DNA of 64,000 nucleotides from Chloroflexota bacterium (GTDB lineage Bacteria > Chloroflexota > UBA6077 > FW602-bin22 > CADDYW01), in NCBI GenBank assembly GCA_902810745.1, contig CADDYW010000005.1, forward strand, positions 1 through 64,000. The letters are read 5' to 3'. This document shows, piece after piece, positions 32,793-42,039 of this stretch. The notes beneath the pieces were generated by a model. It saw only the letters and a program-made list of their open reading frames with translations. It did no database searches and was not told where the DNA came from. Numbering within the stretch: the first letter of the stretch is position 1; each line of letters opens with the position of its first letter. The translations under genes were made by a program, and so were the position numbers.

Positions 32793-35117
32793 ATGCGATC
32801 GCGCTTTCGTCCAGCAGTCCAGATTCTCGACGCGATTTCAATCCCGCGCGCTCCGCATTGGCGCGTACCGCTTAGCCTCCGCTGGAAGCTGCTGACTGCC
32901 CTAGCGCTGATTCTCCTGCCGAGCCTCATCCTCGTGATTGCCGCGGATCTCAGCGATCTCGCGCTTCGTCGTCAGTCGGTCCTGGCCGCAGATCAAACGA
33001 CAGCCGAGACAGTCGCCAGCCTCGCGGATGCCTCCATCGATGACGCCGTCGCGGTTGGCCAGGCTCTCGCAACCGCACCATCGACGAAGACCCTTGATCC
33101 AGCCGTCATCGACCCGCGATTGCGCCCTCTCGCCCAGGAGTATCTCCAGTTCCAGAACATCGCGGTCGTGAACGCGCATGGCGACAGCGTCGGAGAGATG
33201 GTGCCATATCCCCCTGGCCAGCCGCGAATCAACGTTGCCGATCGCCCGTACTTCCGGCAGACGATGGCGTCCAACACCGTGCAGGTATCGCCCATTCTGA
33301 TCGGGCGACGGCTGGGACGACCAACTGCCATCGTCTCTGTACCGATTCAAGGTGCGTCGGGGATCCCGATCGGAGCGGTACTGGTTTCTTTGAACCTCGA
33401 CTACTTTCGCGCAAAGCTCTGGTCGGTGCCGCTGGGAGAAGAGCAGGTGATCCTGATCACCGATCCGCTCGGTCAGCTCGCCTTCGATAGCAGCCGCTGG
33501 GAGCTGGCCCCGCAGATCACCAGCCTGGCAGACGCCCCGTTGATCCGCGAGGCGATCCATGGAGTGCCGGTCACGCAAGAGGCCATCTCCTTCCCGGGGC
33601 GCGAGGGACCGCAGCTCGGAGCCGCCGTTCCATCGCCGCGCTACCACTGGATTGCCGCCGTCCTCCAGCCCGTTTCGGTCGCCGAGGCTCCGATCAATCG
33701 CGTGATTCTGATCGACGTAGGTTCCTTCATCCTGGCGGCCGCACTGGGAACACTGGCGATCCTGTATCTGTCCCAGCAGATCGTATCGCCTATTCTTGCC
33801 TTGAGCCGTGCTGCCCGAGAATGGAGCCGTGGGAATCTTGGCGTTCGGGTGACCCTCTGGACCGGCGACGAGCTCGAGCGACTGGCCGAGTCTCTCAACG
33901 ATATGGCCGCCTCGCTGCAACGAACGCTGCACCAGCTCTCCGAGGCGGACCGTCGGCTCACCGAGGAACGAAACCGCCTTGAGGCGATACTCCAAACGTC
34001 GCCAGCCGGAATTCTTCTCATCAACTCGGATGGCGTGATTCTCCTGGCAAATGCCGCGGCAGAAGCATTTCTCGGAGAGAGGCTCGCGCCAGGAACGCTC
34101 GTCGCGAGGACTGCCGTCATCCACCGCGTCTACAAGCCGGATGGAACACCGTATTCGTACGACCAGCTGCCATTCGTCCGCGCGCTGCACGAGGGCACGA
34201 CGATTGCCGGTTCGGAGGTCGTTGTTCGACGTCCGAACGGATGGGAGGTTCGCCTGCTGGTGAACGCTGCACCGCTTCGCCAGGATCGCGGGCCCATCCT
34301 CGGTAGCGTCTCGGTCTTCTTCGACATTACCCCGATCGCGGAGGAGGAACGCCTCCGACGAGAGTTCGTCGTCTCGGCAGCGCACGAGTTTCGACACCCG
34401 TTGACCGTGATCAAGGGATACGCCGAGGTAGCAATGCGAAATCCGGTCGTCCGCGACACGGCCGTCTGCCGCGAGCTCCGAATGATCGTCGAGGCGGCCG
34501 ATCGAGCGAACGACCTCGCTAACCAGCTCCTGCAATCAGCGCAGGTTCATCTCCCGCCGGTCCTGCTCCACCGCGAGCCCGTCGATCTCGCGAGGCTGGT
34601 GCGCGAGACCGTGGAGCGCTTTGCCGCGGAACTACCGGCGGGGCGATATACCTTCAACGTGCAGATCGAGCCCGCCGAGGTCGAGGGGGATCCGCAGCTC
34701 CTGGCCGAGGCAGTCACGCATATGCTGCGGCAAGCTACCGAGTCGATGCCTACCGGCGGAGAGGTCGACGTTGCGGTTACCGCGTGGGACGGGATCTCCA
34801 CCGTTGCGGTTACTGACCACGGTCCTCAGGTGCCACCCGAGGCAATTCCGTTCCTGTTTCGACCCTTTGGCGTCGTCCCATCGCCCGCGGCTCCGTCGGC
34901 GGTATCTCGTCCCGCGCTGCCTCTCTACCTCGCGCGACGGATTATCGAGGAGAGCGGCGGCTGGATCCGCGCCGAAAGCTCGCCGACCGCGACCACAATC
35001 GCGTTCAGCCTGCCGCGTCGAGAAGCCCCCGTTCCGCCACCACACCCCGAGCGTAAACCCGTCGTCGCACCGTCACCAGCAGCTCCCGACCGCACGTTAG
35101 CCTCCGGAGGAGCCTGA
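32793..35117 (+). CDS. Membrane sensor histidine kinase-like protein with eroded ATP-binding domain
   Basis: 774 aa. Order: a membrane segment (LLTALALILLPSLILVIAA), an extracellular double-Cache-like sensor (RPYFRQTMASNTVQVSPIL), a second membrane segment (VILIDVGSFILAAALGTLAI), HAMP (ARE WSRGNLGVRV region), a PAS domain (ILQTSPAGILLINSDGVILL), HisKA with H531 in SAAHEFRHPLTVIKGY, and an HATPase-like domain. The phosphoacceptor His is intact. The ATP lid is not: the N-box Asn is Q647 (MLRQA), the G1 box reads D675-HGPQ with the second Gly lost, and the G2 box GLGL is ALPL (708-711). Autophosphorylation is doubtful. It overlaps the next gene by one base. Confidence 0.88.
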   Translation: MRSRFRPAVQILDAISIPRAPHWRVPLSLRWKLLTALALILLPSLILVIAADLSDLALRRQSVLAADQTTAETVASLADASIDDAVAVGQALATAPSTKTLDPAVIDPRLRPLAQEYLQFQNIAVVNAHGDSVGEMVPYPPGQPRINVADRPYFRQTMASNTVQVSPILIGRRLGRPTAIVSVPIQGASGIPIGAVLVSLNLDYFRAKLWSVPLGEEQVILITDPLGQLAFDSSRWELAPQITSLADAPLIREAIHGVPVTQEAISFPGREGPQLGAAVPSPRYHWIAAVLQPVSVAEAPINRVILIDVGSFILAAALGTLAILYLSQQIVSPILALSRAAREWSRGNLGVRVTLWTGDELERLAESLNDMAASLQRTLHQLSEADRRLTEERNRLEAILQTSPAGILLINSDGVILLANAAAEAFLGERLAPGTLVARTAVIHRVYKPDGTPYSYDQLPFVRALHEGTTIAGSEVVVRRPNGWEVRLLVNAAPLRQDRGPILGSVSVFFDITPIAEEERLRREFVVSAAHEFRHPLTVIKGYAEVAMRNPVVRDTAVCRELRMIVEAADRANDLANQLLQSAQVHLPPVLLHREPVDLARLVRETVERFAAELPAGRYTFNVQIEPAEVEGDPQLLAEAVTHMLRQATESMPTGGEVDVAVTAWDGISTVAVTDHGPQVPPEAIPFLFRPFGVVPSPAAPSAVSRPALPLYLARRIIEESGGWIRAESSPTATTIAFSLPRREAPVPPPHPERKPVVAPSPAAPDRTLASGGA

Positions 35118-37348
35118 TGGCCGGATCCGATGCCTCTCAAGCAGCCCGGACCCCCGCGTCGCACGATCAATCCCCGATGGTCGGCCCGCGGAACGTGGAA
35201 TACGCGGTCGCAACCGGCGCTCAGGACATCCGCGATACGATCGTCATCAAGGAGCAGGACCTTTTTCTCCTCACCGATCTGAACGGTAATGTACCGCGCG
35301 GCAATATCAATGGCCTTGGCCTCTACTACCAGGATACGCGCTTTCTCAGCGCCTACGAGCTTGTCCTCGAAGGTATCCCGCCGACGTACCTGCTATCGAC
35401 CGGCGAAATGCGCTTCGCCGAGGTACAGGAGCTGACGAATCCTGATCTCCGCCTCCCCAACGGCGTGCTGATCCGGAAGGAGACGCTCACACTCCACCGC
35501 GAGCGCGTGATCACGCCATCGGCGGTCGATGACCTGCTGATCGTGACAAACTACAACGTCACCTCGATTCCATTACAGCTTGTCGTCTTCTTCGACGCGG
35601 ATTTCGCCGATATTTTCCAGATCCGGGGATTCTTGCAGATCTCCGAGCGTGGAACCCTCTATCCTCCTGCCTGGGAGGGAAATGTCCTCGTATTCCGCTA
35701 CGATGGAATTGACCACGTGAGCCGCTTTACACGCATCGAGTTCGATCCGCCGCCGACGTCGGCCTCGGGGGGACAGATCGTCTACGACCTCAACCTGGAT
35801 CCACGCACGTCGATCAGGTTGCGTCTCCGCGTGTACGTCGCAGTTGGCGAGCCGGCTCCAACGGTGGAGCTGCCCAATCTTCCCGTGCTCATCAGCCGGG
35901 GAACGGAAGAGTACGAGCGCTGGCTGCAGGTCCAGCCCATCGTGCGTACAGATAATCAGGTCTGGGATGATCTGGTTCGGCGCTCCCAGCTCGACCTGCA
36001 CCTGCTGCAGAGCGGGACAACGGAGGAGCCGTTCCCCGCGGCCGGTATCCCGTGGTTTGCAACGCTGTTTGGGCGAGATAGCCTGACGGTCGGCTTGCAG
36101 CACATGTGGTATCCGGCGCAAGTGGCCGGCATTCTGCGTCTCCTGGCACGGTACCAGGGTTCTCGGGTCGACCCCTGGCGAGATGAACAGCCAGGGAAAA
36201 TCCTTCACGAGCTTCGGCGCGGCGAGCTGGCACGCTGCAACATTATCCCGTTCAATCCATACTACGGCACCGTCGACGCAACGCCGCTCTTTATCATCCT
36301 CCTGGCCGAGTACTACCGCGGTACGGCCGACCTTGCGCTCCTCCGCGAGCTCGAGCCGAATCTACGTGCCGCGCTCGACTGGATGGAGAAGTATGGCGAC
36401 CTCGACGGTGATGGATTCCTTGAGTATCAGCGCGAGTCGGGCTCCGGTCTGACCAACCAGGGATGGAAAGACTCCTGGGACGCGATCATGTACAAGAACG
36501 GCGACCTGATCAAGCCACCGGTCGCCCTGGTCGAGGTCCAGGCCTACGCCTACGCAGCGCGTATGGGCGCAAGCGAGATCTATCACGCGTTGGGGAATGA
36601 GTCCGAAGCGCACCGCCAGAGATACCTCGCCAACTGGCTCCGCGAGGCGTTTGATCGCGCCTTCTGGATGGAGGACGAGGGCTTCTACTGTCTGGCCCTG
36701 GATGGCGATAAAAAGCAGGCGCAAGTCATCGCCTCCAATCCAGGGCAGATTCTGTGGTGCGGAGCCGTTTCCGAAGCACGCGCGCGACGTGTCGCGGAAC
36801 GGATCATGGAGCCGGACATGTTCACCGGCTGGGGAATACGGACGCTATCCTCGCGCGAAGTCCGATACAACCCCATGGGCTATCACGTCGGCACGGTCTG
36901 GCCCCACGACAACTCGCTGATCGGCCTGGGCTTCAAGCGTTACGGCGAGGAAGGTCGGCTGCAGACGCTGATCTCCGGGTTCTACGACGCCGTCCGCCAT
37001 TTTCCAGACCTGCGTGTTCCCGAGCTCTTCTGCGGATACGACCGGGCGCAATATCACATTCCCATTCGGTACCCGGTGGCGTGCAGTCCCCAGGCCTGGG
37101 CCGCGGGTGCCGCGCTCCTCTTCGTTCGTGCGATGCTCGGCCTCGTGCCCCAGGCACCCCGAAACGAGCTGTGGATCGTGCGACCCGAGCTGCCAGCTTG
37201 GCTGCGGTCGGTCACGATCGAACGGCTGCAGGTCGGGAACTCATTCGTCGACCTGCGTTACCAGCGCCAAGGGGACCACACCTTTACCGAGGTTCTCCGC
37301 ATCGAGGGGAACCTTCGGGTTGTCTTCGTTGAACGATGGGAGGAGTAG
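35117..37348 (+). CDS. Glycogen debranching-like glucosidase (GDE N-terminal domain plus amylo-alpha-1,6-glucosidase fold)
   Basis: 743 aa, ATG with GGAGGAG upstream. Residues about 50-270 form the beta-rich N-terminal domain typical of bacterial debranching-like proteins (DLNGNVPRGNINGLGLYYQD, TRFLSAYELVLEG). The C-terminal (alpha/alpha)6 barrel holds GIPWFATLFGRDSLTVGLQ, ELARCNIIPFNPYYGTVDAT, LTNQGWKDSWDAIMYKNG and GYHVGTVWPHDNSLIGLG, the acidic and Trp positions expected of this glycosidase clan. Probably hydrolyses alpha-glucan branches or trehalose/glucosylglycerate-like substrates. There is no signal peptide, so it is cytoplasmic. Translational coupling to a sensor kinase-like gene is unusual. 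Confidence 0.87.
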   Translation: MAGSDASQAARTPASHDQSPMVGPRNVEYAVATGAQDIRDTIVIKEQDLFLLTDLNGNVPRGNINGLGLYYQDTRFLSAYELVLEGIPPTYLLSTGEMRFAEVQELTNPDLRLPNGVLIRKETLTLHRERVITPSAVDDLLIVTNYNVTSIPLQLVVFFDADFADIFQIRGFLQISERGTLYPPAWEGNVLVFRYDGIDHVSRFTRIEFDPPPTSASGGQIVYDLNLDPRTSIRLRLRVYVAVGEPAPTVELPNLPVLISRGTEEYERWLQVQPIVRTDNQVWDDLVRRSQLDLHLLQSGTTEEPFPAAGIPWFATLFGRDSLTVGLQHMWYPAQVAGILRLLARYQGSRVDPWRDEQPGKILHELRRGELARCNIIPFNPYYGTVDATPLFIILLAEYYRGTADLALLRELEPNLRAALDWMEKYGDLDGDGFLEYQRESGSGLTNQGWKDSWDAIMYKNGDLIKPPVALVEVQAYAYAARMGASEIYHALGNESEAHRQRYLANWLREAFDRAFWMEDEGFYCLALDGDKKQAQVIASNPGQILWCGAVSEARARRVAERIMEPDMFTGWGIRTLSSREVRYNPMGYHVGTVWPHDNSLIGLGFKRYGEEGRLQTLISGFYDAVRHFPDLRVPELFCGYDRAQYHIPIRYPVACSPQAWAAGAALLFVRAMLGLVPQAPRNELWIVRPELPAWLRSVTIERLQVGNSFVDLRYQRQGDHTFTEVLRIEGNLRVVFVERWEE

Positions 37349-37351
37349 CGG

Positions 37352-37639
37352 TCACGCGCGCTCTTCGTAGACCGCGCAGTCGACCGGCCCTTCAATCAGC
37401 GGCTCGATCTGCTCCATCAGCTTCTGCCGCTCGGGCGAGCACAGCCACGACTGAACTGCAGCCATGCTCCCCCATTCTTCCTCGATGAACACTGAACGAT
37501 CATCCCGCGTGCACACGCTGCAGATAGCCCGCGAGTAGCCTGGCTCGCGAAGAAGCTGCAAGGTGTGGCGAACCAGCCGGCAGACTTCCTCTGCGTCCTG
37601 ACGTGACCGTGCGCACGCCTTGAGGATCACAAGGAACAC
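37352..37639 (-). CDS. Antibiotic biosynthesis monooxygenase (ABM) domain protein
   Basis: 95 aa from a GTG at 37639, which gives the usual ABM opening (VFLVILKACARSRQDAEEV); a TTG at 37675 would add 12 residues. One ferredoxin-like ABM domain: HTLQLLREPGYSRAICSVCT, then SVFIEEEWGSMAAVQSWLCS and RQKLMEQIEPLIEGP. Family members include quinol monooxygenases, heme-degrading IsdG-like enzymes and many of unknown role. The residues do not decide among them. Its stop is 3 nt from the stop of the convergent debranching gene. Confidence 0.78.
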   Translation of the reverse strand: MFLVILKACARSRQDAEEVCRLVRHTLQLLREPGYSRAICSVCTRDDRSVFIEEEWGSMAAVQSWLCSPERQKLMEQIEPLIEGPVDCAVYEERA

Positions 37640-37704
37640 CTGGCACCATCCTGGACAGAATGGACGGCCTGGCAATACCCATGCCAGGCACGGTAACGTT
37701 CAGC

Positions 37705-37710
37705 TATAAT
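37705..37710 (+). promoter_or_regulatory. Possible -10 element upstream of the Ldh-family gene
   Basis: Perfect TATAAT with no recognisable -35 at 16-18 nt. It would give a leader of about 255 nt (37717-37973), in which I see no small gene and no riboswitch core I can recognise. Confidence 0.3.
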
Positions 37711-37973
37711 CGTGCGCGACGGTGGGGTGACCCGTCAGGGGTGCGCGGGTCCGGATTCGGCCAGCACGGCGATTGCTATCATCCGGAGAGACTCGGACCA
37801 GGACCTGGCGGCACGGCCGGAGTGAGTTTTCCTGCGGTGTTCTGCAGTGGCGCCAGCCGAGGCTGCGCGTCGGCATCGCGGCGAAGCGCTCGCTTCTCCC
37901 ACCAGCCAGCGCGACCGGATGGCGTGCGTGGACCGTCCGCCCGGATCGCGTAACGAAGCAGCAAGGAGGAGCC

Positions 37974-38999
37974 ATGCCCACCGTCACGGTCGCCCCCGAG
38001 CGGCTGAAGTCGTGTGTGACCGCGATCTTCACGGGGCACGATGTTCCGGAGGCCGATGCCCGGATCATCGCGGACTCGCTCGTCGACGCCGACCTGCGCG
38101 GTGTCTCCTCCCACGGCGTCGTGCGCGTGCCGACCTACGTCGCCGGCTTGAGCAGTGGGTCGATAAACCCGCGGCCGAACGTCCGCGTCGTCGTGGATCT
38201 TGGGCCTCGTGCGACCGTCGATGGCGATAACGGCATGGGCCAGGTTGCATCGCACCGGGCGATGCAGGAAGCGATCGCCCGCGCGCGGGAGCACGGCATC
38301 GGAGCGGTGGCCGTTCGTGGCAGCCGTCACTGCGGGGCGATGGCCTACTGGGCCATCCAGGCACTCGCGGCGGGCTGTATTGGCTTCGCGACGACCAATG
38401 CCGGTCTGAACATGGCCCCGACAGGTGGGCGCGATAAAATTATCGGCAACAATCCGCTCGCCATCGCCGTGCCGACCAACCGCCCCTGGCCAATGGTGCT
38501 CGACATGGCAACCAGCGTCGTCGCGGGCGGAAAGCTGGACATCGCCGCGATTCGGGGCCAGAAGATCCCGCTCGATTGGGCGACCGACCCCGAAGGAAAT
38601 CCCACGGATGATCCCGTCGTCGCTCGCAAGGGGCTCCTCCTGCCAGTTGGCGGACCGAAGGGCTACGGCCTGGCAGTCATGCTCGACGTTCTGGCTGGGG
38701 TCTTGAGTGGTGGCCGCTTCGGTGGTGGGCTCGGCATGGGCGGAAGTAGCCAGTTCTTCATGGCAATTCAGGTCGACGGCTACATGCCGCTTGACGAGTT
38801 TCGCGCGCGGATGGACCTGCTTATCGATCAGATCCACCAGTCGCGCCGCGTACCCGGCGTCGACCGTATCTACGTCCCGGGCGAGATCGAGTACGAGACG
38901 TCTCGGCAACGCTCGCGCGATGGAATTCCACTCGAGCAGCCGGTTATCGACACACTCGAGCGTCTGGCCGCCGAGGTTGGAGCGCCGGGCCCGACCTAG
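37974..38999 (+). CDS. Ldh family NAD(P)-dependent 2-hydroxyacid dehydrogenase (malate/L-lactate/sulfolactate type)
   Basis: 341 aa from ATG 37974, with AAGGAGGA directly upstream. Family motifs: DLRGVSSHGVVRVPTYV with the catalytic His, GSRHCGAMAYWAI, TTNAGLNMAPTGG, IGNNPLAIAVPT and PVGGPKGYGLAVMLDVLAG. This is the non-Rossmann Ldh_2 fold that oxidises L-malate, L-lactate, ureidoglycolate, sulfolactate or related 2-hydroxyacids with NAD(P). The sequence does not fix the substrate. Monocistronic, with long non-coding stretches on both sides. Confidence 0.9.
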   Translation: MPTVTVAPERLKSCVTAIFTGHDVPEADARIIADSLVDADLRGVSSHGVVRVPTYVAGLSSGSINPRPNVRVVVDLGPRATVDGDNGMGQVASHRAMQEAIARAREHGIGAVAVRGSRHCGAMAYWAIQALAAGCIGFATTNAGLNMAPTGGRDKIIGNNPLAIAVPTNRPWPMVLDMATSVVAGGKLDIAAIRGQKIPLDWATDPEGNPTDDPVVARKGLLLPVGGPKGYGLAVMLDVLAGVLSGGRFGGGLGMGGSSQFFMAIQVDGYMPLDEFRARMDLLIDQIHQSRRVPGVDRIYVPGEIEYETSRQRSRDGIPLEQPVIDTLERLAAEVGAPGPT

Positions 39000-39435
39000 C
39001 TCGGGCTCGGGTCCGCTCGTAGCGCCAGACGTCGCATCCGATGCCTGACGCCGATCGAACCGTCCCGCCCGGCGCCGTGACTCCCGGCTCCTCCTGCCCG
39101 TGCTGATTGTGCGTTCGCACCAGCGCAGGACCTGATTCCTGCGATCGGTCGGAGACACGGTCAGGCGATCGTGCGTCAGACCCCTCCGGCGCCGTGCTCC
39201 AGTCGCCGGGTGTTCCCAGGATCTCCCCGTGGAAGATCGCTCGGAAAATCGAATTCTAACCACTCCCCTGATCCGGCACGAGATCTCGGCAGCCGGGCGA
39301 CCACCGGCGTCATGCGGTCCTACGTCTTCCACGCGGACTGAGGCGGAACCTTTTTGCTCGATTGCCCGTTATCTATGATAGGATGCACCCATTCACAAAC
39401 GTCGGTGGATGGCGAGTCATTCGGGCGGAAAGAGA
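39000..39435. other. Intergenic region before the MoxR/VWA operon
   Basis: No gene seen in 436 nt. A possible -10 TATGAT lies at 39374-39379; the T-rich stretch 16-22 nt upstream (CTTTTTG) is a poor -35. Confidence 0.35.
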
Positions 39436-42039
39436 ATGAGGCGAGGATTCGATCAGGTCCTGAGAATGGGCATCGTTCTCGGATTCGTCGTGGGATTGCT
39501 CGGCGCCGCGCCTCGTCCCACCGCCGCAGCCAGCTCGGTCACGATGAAGGTCAGCGCCGGGCTAGGTGGCTGGGTTCGCCCAGGTGCGTGGCTGCCAATC
39601 GACGTCGAGCTTGCCAACGAAGGCCCCGACGTCGACGCACAGGTCGCCGTTGACGTCGGGACCGGCTCAGGCAGCAACGGGACGGCGGCGTTCCGCACGA
39701 TCTACCTTGCTGACGCGAGCCTTCCGAGACACTCGCACAAGCTGATTCACCTGACTGTGCCCTACGACAGCCGCGCGTCGGATCTGAGCGTGCGGCTCGT
39801 TCAGGGCGACGACACCCTCATCGAGGAGAAAGTGACATCGTCTCCGCTCGAGACGAATCAGCTTCTCGTCGCCATCCTCTCCGAGCACTCCCAGCAGGCC
39901 CTTCAGGCCTTTGGCTCGTCCGCCAACGTCAACGAGCGGGTGGTCGTGCCGATCTGGCTCGACGCAAGCACCTTTCCTGATCGTCCCGAGCAGCTTGGAA
40001 GCGCCGAGGTCGTCCTGCTCGACAGCTTTCCCACCGCCGACCTGACTGACGCGCAACGACGGGCGCTGCAGGACTGGGTGGCCCAGGGCGGTACGCTGAT
40101 CGCGGTCGGTGGCGGCGACTGGCGGCGGACGCTCTCGCCACTACCGGTCGACCTGCTTCCGGTCGAGGTATCATCCGACGAATCAGCCGACGTGTCAGAC
40201 GCGCTCGCCCGCTTCGCCGGTCTGGCAGATGGCCCGGCAAACCGCGTCCATATCAGCCAGAGCGTGGTGCGTGACGGACGAGCGATCACGTCGGCCGGCT
40301 CTACTCCCCTCATCGTCGTCGCGGACCGCGGGCTCGGGCGCGTTGCCTACGTGGCAGCAGATCCCATGGCCGATCCACTCGCCTCCTGGAATGGAGCGTC
40401 GCGGCTCTGGCACGCGATTCTCGCGGAGGCGCTGCCACCCGGCGAAACGCTGATGCCGTTCCGCGGGCAGCCGGTCGATCAGAGGGTGGCGTTCATGTCA
40501 CAGCTTGTCTACGCGCTGTCGAACTTCCCGTCGCTGGAGCCGCCGTCTCTCCGCACCCTCGCGATCCTTCTGGTCGGATACGTTCTCCTGATCGGCGTCG
40601 TGAGCTACGTCGTCCTCGGCATCCTTCGGCGGCGAGAGCTTGGTTGGATTACCGTGCCGCTCATCGCGCTGGCTTTCACCATCGGAGCGTACTCGATCGC
40701 GCGTCTGGCTCGCGGCGACGCCGTCGTCGTCAGCTCGGTCTCGTTAGTGCGCCTCGATCCGAAAGGACCAGCCGTCGCGCTCAGCGCGGTCGGTGCCTTC
40801 GCGCCCGGCGACGCCGACTACCGGCTGGCAATCGATTCGCCCGCGCTGCCGTTGCGTCTGCCGGCTGCGAATTATGCTCCGACGGCTGGCAGCCCATCCA
40901 ACCCTCGGGACGTCGCGCTCGGTATGAGGATCCGCGAAGGAGATCAACGCCAGCTCCTCGACATCTCGGCTGCCGCGCCGTGGGCTCTGCGTGGCGTCTG
41001 GCTTCGCCACGCGATCCCGGACACCGGCAAGATCGACGCGGTCCTGCGGGCCGAAGGTCAGCACCTGCGCGGCACCGTGACGAACCGGACACGCTTCACT
41101 CTCGAGGACTCGGTTATCCTCGCGGGCGACAGCTACGTTCACCTGGGCACGCTGCCAGTCGGTGGATCTGCCCAGGTCGACCTCAACCTGCAGTCGATCA
41201 CCTTCCGGGGCTTGAAGGGCGGACAGAACATTTATCAGGCCTACAGCGCGATGCCGGTCAGCCTACGAGCCGGAGGCGCGTCGGTCGCCGATCGGCGAGC
41301 CGAAAGGGATTACGCGCTCAAGCAGCCCATCTTTACCACCTGGACTCAGGCCTCGCCGGTCCTGGGCGGAAAGGGCCCGGCGCCGCTGTATTTCGTCGGC
41401 TGGACCAACGAGCGGCTCGTCCCAATCACGCAGGGAGACCACCCCGTGGCAGGACCGGCGCTCGACCTCATCACTCAGCCGCTCGAGCTCGATCTCACCG
41501 GCTCGTACGACGTGGGCCCCGGCCTGATCCCGGGGAGGATCGTCGAGGCGACCGGAGCGCCGCCATCGTACAACGGTCCGAACGTGATTCGATTGGATCG
41601 TGGCGCCGTGACGCTGGAGTTTCTCGCGCCGACTCCGTCCCACCTCGAGACGCTCGGCGTCAACGTCGGCACGCTGGACCCGGTCGTTCGCGGATCATCC
41701 CCGTTCAAGGCCGAGGTCTTCGACTGGACGAACGGTACCTGGCACGCCATCGATGACTCCGCGATCAGGCTGGACAGCGGGCGTGCGCCCGGTCTACCAC
41801 CGGCCCTGGCGGCCGGCAGCGTCATCGCGGCACCTTCGGCCCCGACCGCTACCCCGATCTCGTTCGGCGCGACTCAGGTGACCGCCATCTCCTCTGGAGG
41901 AGAGTACGTGATCACGCTCGACGGTCCCGATCTCGAGAGGTACGTCGCCCCGACCGGATTGGTCCGCCTTCAGATCTCGTCGGGCGGTGGCTCGCTGTCG
42001 CTCGTTTCGCCCAGTCTGATCGTGCGAGGAGCACCGTGA
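39436..42039 (+). CDS. Secreted/membrane protein of MoxR-ABC operon with GATase-like extracellular domain
   Basis: 867 aa from ATG 39436, preceded by GGAAAGAG; an ATG at 39409 has no ribosome site. Signal peptide: MRRGFDQVLRMGIVLGFVVG, cleaved near AAPRPTAAA. The N-terminal extracellular part has a beta-domain (WLPIDVELANEGPDVDAQVA) and a flavodoxin/GATase-like fold (VVLLDSFPTADLTDAQRRAL, WVAQGGTLIAVGGGDWRR). Two adjacent membrane segments follow near residues 380-435 (LAILLVGYVLLIGVVSYVVL and TVPLIALAFTIGAYSIARLA), then a long extracellular beta-rich C-terminus. It resembles the large proteins found with gliding-type or MoxR-linked ABC transporters. The exact role is unknown. First gene of an eight-gene overlapping operon. 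Confidence 0.75.
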   Translation: MRRGFDQVLRMGIVLGFVVGLLGAAPRPTAAASSVTMKVSAGLGGWVRPGAWLPIDVELANEGPDVDAQVAVDVGTGSGSNGTAAFRTIYLADASLPRHSHKLIHLTVPYDSRASDLSVRLVQGDDTLIEEKVTSSPLETNQLLVAILSEHSQQALQAFGSSANVNERVVVPIWLDASTFPDRPEQLGSAEVVLLDSFPTADLTDAQRRALQDWVAQGGTLIAVGGGDWRRTLSPLPVDLLPVEVSSDESADVSDALARFAGLADGPANRVHISQSVVRDGRAITSAGSTPLIVVADRGLGRVAYVAADPMADPLASWNGASRLWHAILAEALPPGETLMPFRGQPVDQRVAFMSQLVYALSNFPSLEPPSLRTLAILLVGYVLLIGVVSYVVLGILRRRELGWITVPLIALAFTIGAYSIARLARGDAVVVSSVSLVRLDPKGPAVALSAVGAFAPGDADYRLAIDSPALPLRLPAANYAPTAGSPSNPRDVALGMRIREGDQRQLLDISAAAPWALRGVWLRHAIPDTGKIDAVLRAEGQHLRGTVTNRTRFTLEDSVILAGDSYVHLGTLPVGGSAQVDLNLQSITFRGLKGGQNIYQAYSAMPVSLRAGGASVADRRAERDYALKQPIFTTWTQASPVLGGKGPAPLYFVGWTNERLVPITQGDHPVAGPALDLITQPLELDLTGSYDVGPGLIPGRIVEATGAPPSYNGPNVIRLDRGAVTLEFLAPTPSHLETLGVNVGTLDPVVRGSSPFKAEVFDWTNGTWHAIDDSAIRLDSGRAPGLPPALAAGSVIAAPSAPTATPISFGATQVTAISSGGEYVITLDGPDLERYVAPTGLVRLQISSGGGSLSLVSPSLIVRGAP

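Noticed and set aside
37711-37973. Riboswitch in the leader of the Ldh-family gene
   Set aside because: I found no conserved core of glycine, TPP, SAM, cobalamin or T-box type; GGAGAGAC near 37784 lacks the rest of a glycine aptamer.
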